DNA from: an uncultured Prevotellaceae bacterium
GTDB lineage: Bacteria; Bacteroidota; Bacteroidia; Bacteroidales; Bacteroidaceae
Assembly: GCA_947167835.1 (NCBI GenBank)
Contig: CAMVJO010000002.1
Location: forward strand, 1-51,738
Length of the DNA: 51,738 bases
Direction of reading: 5' to 3'
Under the pieces are notes generated by a model that ran no database searches, was not told the DNA's origin, and was given only the letters and a program-made list of their open reading frames with translations. Shown piece after piece: positions 47,492 through 51,738 of this stretch (positions are counted from its first letter, which is position 1; each line of letters starts with the position of its first letter). Position numbers and translations under genes: made by a program.

Positions 47492-49558
47492 ATGATCGTA
47501 TGTATTGCAGAAAAGCCCAGTGTGGCGCGTGATATAGCCCAGATTCTCGGAGCCACGCAGCAACATAAAGGATATTTGGAGGGGAATGGTTATCAGGTGA
47601 CTTGGACTTTCGGTCATCTGTGCGAACTTAAAGCCCCCGAAGATTATTCTCCTGCGTGGAAGCGCTGGACTCTCGGTTCTTTGCCCATGATGCCAGAACG
47701 TTTCGGCATACGTCTGAAAAACGATAAGGGCGTAAAGGAGCAGTTCGACGTCATAAAGGAATTGATGCAGCACGCCGAAAAAATTATTAACTGCGGTGAT
47801 GCCGGACAGGAGGGAGAACTCATCCAACGGTGGGTAATGCAAAAAGCAGGAGCCCGATGTCCGGTGGAACGCCTCTGGATTTCTTCTCTTACCGAGGAGG
47901 CTATCCGCGAAGGGTTCCGCAGTCTGCAACCGCAGGACAATTATAAAGCACTTTATGAGGCAGGACTTTGTCGTGCCATCGGCGATTGGCTCTTAGGAAT
48001 GAACGCTACGCGCCTTTATACCTTGAAATATCGTCCGCAAGCCTACGGTCAGCCACCGTTGTCGGTAGGTAGGGTACAAACTCCCACACTTGCCCTTATT
48101 GTTCGCCGACAGCAAGAAATAGAGAACTTCAAACCCGAACCGTATTGGGTACTTACGACGAATTATCGCGACACCATTTTCAACGTGGTGCTACAAGACG
48201 AGGGCGATGACGAACAAAAAGAGGGAAATGCCCCAGACAATCAGAAAAAATCCGTCACAGCCCGCGGTTTCTCGACAGAGGAAGAGGGTAGGGCCGTACT
48301 TGAAAAGATAGAAAAGGAACCTTTCTTTGTAGATAGCGTACAAAAGAAAAACGGTACCGAGGCACCGCCGCGATTGTTCGACCTTACGAGCCTTCAGGTG
48401 GAGTGTAACCGTAAATTCGGCTTTAGTGCCGAGCAAACCCTCAACCTTATTCAGAGTTTGTACGAAAAGAAAGTGACGACCTACCCACGTGTTGATACCA
48501 CGTTCCTGAGTGATGATATCTATCCCAAGTGTAAGTCGATATTGAACGGCATCAGCAGTCATTATGGCGCCTTGCTGCAACCTTTGCGCGGCGAGAAGTT
48601 GCGTAAGAGCAAGAAAGTGTTCGACAGTTCAAAGGTAACGGATCACCATGCCATTATACCGACGGGGCAGACGGCGAATAACCTGACAGACATGGAGCGA
48701 AATGTATATGACCTCGTGGCACGCAGGTTTATTGCCGTGTTCTATCCCGATTGCCGCTTTGCAACGACCGTTGTGACGGGACATGCAGCCGATGTGCCCT
48801 TCAAAACCTCGGGTAAGTTGATACTTGATCCAGGTTGGCGCTATGTATTTGCCGGACAGGAGGACAACGCGGAAGATAAGCCCGAAAACGATGAAGAACG
48901 CACGCTCCCGACATTCACTGTGGGCGAGAACGGTCCGCATCGTCCCGACCTGGCTCAGAAAATGACACAGCCGCCCAAGTATTACACCGAGGCAACGTTG
49001 CTTCGTGCCATGGAAACGGCCGGTAAGTTGGTGGAAGACGAGGAATTGCGCGATGCCTTGAAAGAAAACGGCATAGGACGTCCCTCTACCCGTGCGGCAA
49101 TTATAGAAACCCTGTTCAGACGCGGATATATCCGCAAGCAACGCAAATCGCTCTTCGCGACACCTACGGGTATCGAACTGATAGGACTGATTCAGGAAGA
49201 ACTATTGAAGAGTGCTTCGCTCACAGGAATCTGGGAAAAGAAGCTACGTCAGATTGAGCACAACCAATATGAACCTCATCAGTTTATAGCGGAACTGAAA
49301 CAGATGGTAACGGATATTACTCTCCAGGTAATGGCTGATAATAGCAACCGACGTGTGGAAAACTCCGTGGCGGAGAAATCTCATGCGGCGGCAAAAGGCA
49401 CTGCCTCGGGTTCATCAGAAGACAAACCGAAGGAAAAGCGTATTCGTGTGGGAAGTAAATGCCCTGTGTGCGGACAAGGAAAGGTTATCAAGGGACATAC
49501 CGCCTACGGGTGCTCACGATGGAAAGAAGGGTGCAACTTCCGCAAACCTTTTAAGTAG
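47492..49558 (+). CDS. topB: DNA topoisomerase III
   Basis: IVCIAEKPSVARDIA; NCGDAGQEGELIQRW; TYPRVDTTFL; C-terminal Zn-finger CPVCGQGKVIKG. Confidence 0.95.
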   Translation: MIVCIAEKPSVARDIAQILGATQQHKGYLEGNGYQVTWTFGHLCELKAPEDYSPAWKRWTLGSLPMMPERFGIRLKNDKGVKEQFDVIKELMQHAEKIINCGDAGQEGELIQRWVMQKAGARCPVERLWISSLTEEAIREGFRSLQPQDNYKALYEAGLCRAIGDWLLGMNATRLYTLKYRPQAYGQPPLSVGRVQTPTLALIVRRQQEIENFKPEPYWVLTTNYRDTIFNVVLQDEGDDEQKEGNAPDNQKKSVTARGFSTEEEGRAVLEKIEKEPFFVDSVQKKNGTEAPPRLFDLTSLQVECNRKFGFSAEQTLNLIQSLYEKKVTTYPRVDTTFLSDDIYPKCKSILNGISSHYGALLQPLRGEKLRKSKKVFDSSKVTDHHAIIPTGQTANNLTDMERNVYDLVARRFIAVFYPDCRFATTVVTGHAADVPFKTSGKLILDPGWRYVFAGQEDNAEDKPENDEERTLPTFTVGENGPHRPDLAQKMTQPPKYYTEATLLRAMETAGKLVEDEELRDALKENGIGRPSTRAAIIETLFRRGYIRKQRKSLFATPTGIELIGLIQEELLKSASLTGIWEKKLRQIEHNQYEPHQFIAELKQMVTDITLQVMADNSNRRVENSVAEKSHAAAKGTASGSSEDKPKEKRIRVGSKCPVCGQGKVIKGHTAYGCSRWKEGCNFRKPFK

Positions 49559-49582
49559 TTTTATATCGTTGGCGGTGTGTTT

Positions 49583-49845
49583 CGTTATGACGGGATGACG
49601 GTATAACGGAATAACGAGTTCTTTGCTAACATTTTCATGGGGTAAATGGGCGATTTGGGCAATATGGGTTAATTGGCTCGGAGCTATTTGCCCTTATTTC
49701 TGGGGTAAATATTTTGACTCCCAAACTATGAGAAACTACTGATGAACAAAGGCCGCATAGATGTGGGTAAATATAAGGTATCGAGAACTAATTGGGAGAT
49801 AAATGAAATTATCTCCGAGATAACTGAATTTTGCTCGGATTTATT
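49583..49845 (+). repeat. Composite repeat copy F
   Basis: CGTTATGA/CGGGATGA/CGGTATAA/CGGAATAA; GGGCGATTT GGGCAATAT GGGTTAATT; tail slots 49798, 49819, ~49840 (21 bp apart). Core largely eroded. Confidence 0.8.
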
Positions 49846-49963
49846 TTTTTGAGATTTGTCTTGAAGTGCCTGAAAAACGCAGGTAAATGTGCCGTAATCA
49901 CGGGTTTGTGCGTATATAAAGATGATTTCGGGCACGAAAATGATATTTTGCAGGATTTTTTTG

Positions 49964-49971
49964 TAATTTTG
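49964..49971 (+). promoter_or_regulatory. -7 element TAATTTTG upstream of GT2 gene
   Basis: TAnnTTTG match 7 nt before ATG 49979 (possibly near-leaderless). Confidence 0.45.
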
Positions 49972-49978
49972 CTCCGCT

Positions 49979-50968
49979 ATGAAATATTCTTTCATCATAC
50001 CGGTATATAATCGTCCCGACGAAGTGGACGAACTCCTGCAAAGTCTTTGCGAACAACGCGTGAAAGATTTTGAAGTCGTGGTGGTAGAAGACGGTTCGTC
50101 CCTGCCCTGCGAAGATATCGTGCAGAAATATTCCGGCCGTTTGGACGTAAAATATTTTTCCAAGCCCAATAGCGGTCCGGGACAGACACGTAATTACGGC
50201 GTGGAGCGTGCTATGGGCGACTATGTGCTGATACTCGACAGCGATGTCATCGTTCCCAGCAGCTACCTCGAAGCCATTGAAACGGAACTGGCTGCTGCCG
50301 ATTGCGATGCCTTTGGCGGTCCCGACAGAGCCCACCCATCTTTCACTCCTGTGCAGAAAGCCATCAATTATGCCATGACCTCGTTTTTTACAACGGGAGG
50401 CATACGCGGTGGCAAGAAGAAAATGGACAAGTTCTACCCACGCTCGTTCAATATGGGCGTTCGTCGTCAGGCTTATCAGGCACTCGGCGGATTCAGTCGT
50501 ATGCGATTTGGCGAAGACATCGACTTCAGCACTCGGATATTCAAGGCAAATATGCGATGCCGCCTGTTCCCCGAAGCATGGGTATGGCATAAACGCCGCG
50601 CAAACCTACGTCAGTTTTTCAAGCAGGTGCATAACTCCGGCATAGCCCGCATCAATTTAGCGAAGCGCCATCCCGGAACGCTGAAACTCGTACACCTGCT
50701 TCCCGCAGTCTTCACTATGGGATGCTTGCTGCTGCTCGTTCTGAGTTTGCTCTCGCCTTGGTTCTTGTTGCCCCTGGCTTTATTCTGCATAATCATCTTT
50801 ATTGATGCCTCGTTGCGCGAAAAAAGTGTGGGAGTGGGACTTCGCGCCGTCTTAGCCTCGTTTGTCCAGCTTTTCGGCTACGGCACAGGATTCTTGCGCG
50901 CCTGGTGGCGGCGAATAGTGCTGGGGCGCGATGAGTTTGAAGCCTTCAAGAAGAATTTCTATAAGTAG
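49979..50968 (+). CDS. Family 2 glycosyltransferase
   Basis: FIIPVYNRPDEVDELL; VVEDGSS; ILDSDVIVP; RFGEDIDFSTRI. Confidence 0.92.
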   Translation: MKYSFIIPVYNRPDEVDELLQSLCEQRVKDFEVVVVEDGSSLPCEDIVQKYSGRLDVKYFSKPNSGPGQTRNYGVERAMGDYVLILDSDVIVPSSYLEAIETELAAADCDAFGGPDRAHPSFTPVQKAINYAMTSFFTTGGIRGGKKKMDKFYPRSFNMGVRRQAYQALGGFSRMRFGEDIDFSTRIFKANMRCRLFPEAWVWHKRRANLRQFFKQVHNSGIARINLAKRHPGTLKLVHLLPAVFTMGCLLLLVLSLLSPWFLLPLALFCIIIFIDASLREKSVGVGLRAVLASFVQLFGYGTGFLRAWWRRIVLGRDEFEAFKKNFYK

Positions 50969-50992
50969 TATTCATAGCAGAAAGGGACTGAA

Positions 50993-51682
50993 ATGAAAAC
51001 AAACCTGAACCAACTGCCGGAAAAAGACCGCCCGCGCGAAAAGCTGATGATGCACGGGGCTCAATCCCTGTCGGATGCAGAATTACTGGCCATCTTGATA
51101 GGCAGTGGTTCGGACGAAGAAACGGCAGTCGGCTTAATGCAGCGACTTTTGCGCGACTGCGGAGAAAATCTGAAGGAGCTTGGTAAACTTTCCATCGACG
51201 AACTTTGCACTTACAAGGGCATAGGACCTGCAAAAGCCGTTACCATCATAGCAGCCTCGGAGTTTGGCCGCCGCCGCGCCCTGTATTCCGGTAATAGCAG
51301 GCGGGAAATCAAGTCTGCCAACGACATAGCGGATTATTACAAGGAAGTAAATGCCCTTCACGAGCAGACGGTGGAAGAATTCCACGTGATGATGCTCAAT
51401 AACAACCTGCGACTGATTCGCAGCACGATGATAAGTCGCGGCGGCATCGTACAAACCTCCGTAGATCTCCGCGTTCTGATGCGCGAAGTCCTGCTTTCAA
51501 AAGCCACAGCCATAGCTGTTTGTCACAATCACCCCAGCGGGCAGGAAAAGCCCAGCAAAAACGATGACAACCTGACACAACGCATACAACAGGCTGCCAG
51601 TTATTTTGACATAAGACTGATAGATCATGTCATTATAGCCGACGAAACATTTTACAGCTACGCAGAAAACGGACGTTTGTAG
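50993..51682 (+). CDS. radC: RadC/JAB domain protein
   Basis: RPREKLMMHGAQSLSDAELLAILIGSG; HNHPSGQEKPSKND; LIDHVIIADE. Confidence 0.95.
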   Translation: MKTNLNQLPEKDRPREKLMMHGAQSLSDAELLAILIGSGSDEETAVGLMQRLLRDCGENLKELGKLSIDELCTYKGIGPAKAVTIIAASEFGRRRALYSGNSRREIKSANDIADYYKEVNALHEQTVEEFHVMMLNNNLRLIRSTMISRGGIVQTSVDLRVLMREVLLSKATAIAVCHNHPSGQEKPSKNDDNLTQRIQQAASYFDIRLIDHVIIADETFYSYAENGRL

Positions 51683-51689
51683 CATTAAA

Positions 51690-51738
51690 GGGTTGTTCTA
51701 AGAATTAGTTTAAAATATTGGGAAGTTCTTTTATGGTC
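51690..51738 (-). mobile_element. MITE-like element copy 6 (cut by window end), copy-5 subfamily
   Basis: 49 nt identical to the reverse complement of 35139-35187; preceded by TAAA. Confidence 0.9.

Overview
This looks like a Bacteroidales chromosomal segment: PorQ, Fkp, aguA/aguB and TAnnTTTG-type promoters all fit. It carries about 40 mostly housekeeping genes and two tRNAs, tRNA-Phe(GAA) and tRNA-Ser(GGA). Gene content includes tatD, polyprenyl synthase, tonB, porQ, cmk, ispH, rsmF, prmA, tdk, an AAA ATPase + DUF4435/TOPRIM pair, an outer-membrane beta-barrel, a DNPH1-like hydrolase, radical SAM, tilS, dnaA, two UshA-like nucleotidases, folA, thyA, plsC, fkp, aguA/aguB, a WG-repeat lipoprotein, gpx, a TlpA-like protein, a DPM1-like GT, a CD225 protein, a metallophosphoesterase, a Ca/Na antiporter, a RecD-like helicase, a fucP-like MFS, an amidase, an MCE protein, an ABC ATPase, topB, a GT2 and radC. 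The unusual part is the DNA between the genes. (1) Many intergenic regions are degenerate tandem arrays on a nearly exact 21-bp lattice. The repeated word differs from locus to locus but the period is shared, and three or four arrays run into coding sequence as in-frame 7-aa or 14-aa repeats. (2) A composite repeat family recurs at five or six loci with a modular layout: 4 x 8 bp, 4 x 9 bp, a 21-bp CTCSGAG array, a conserved core, and a 21-bp tail. (3) A ~187-bp MITE-like family has ~20-bp inverted ends and perfect 4-bp A/T target duplications. It lies downstream of genes, and in two cases the stop codon is inside the target duplication. All coordinates and spacings were counted by hand from the printed sequence; no searches were run.
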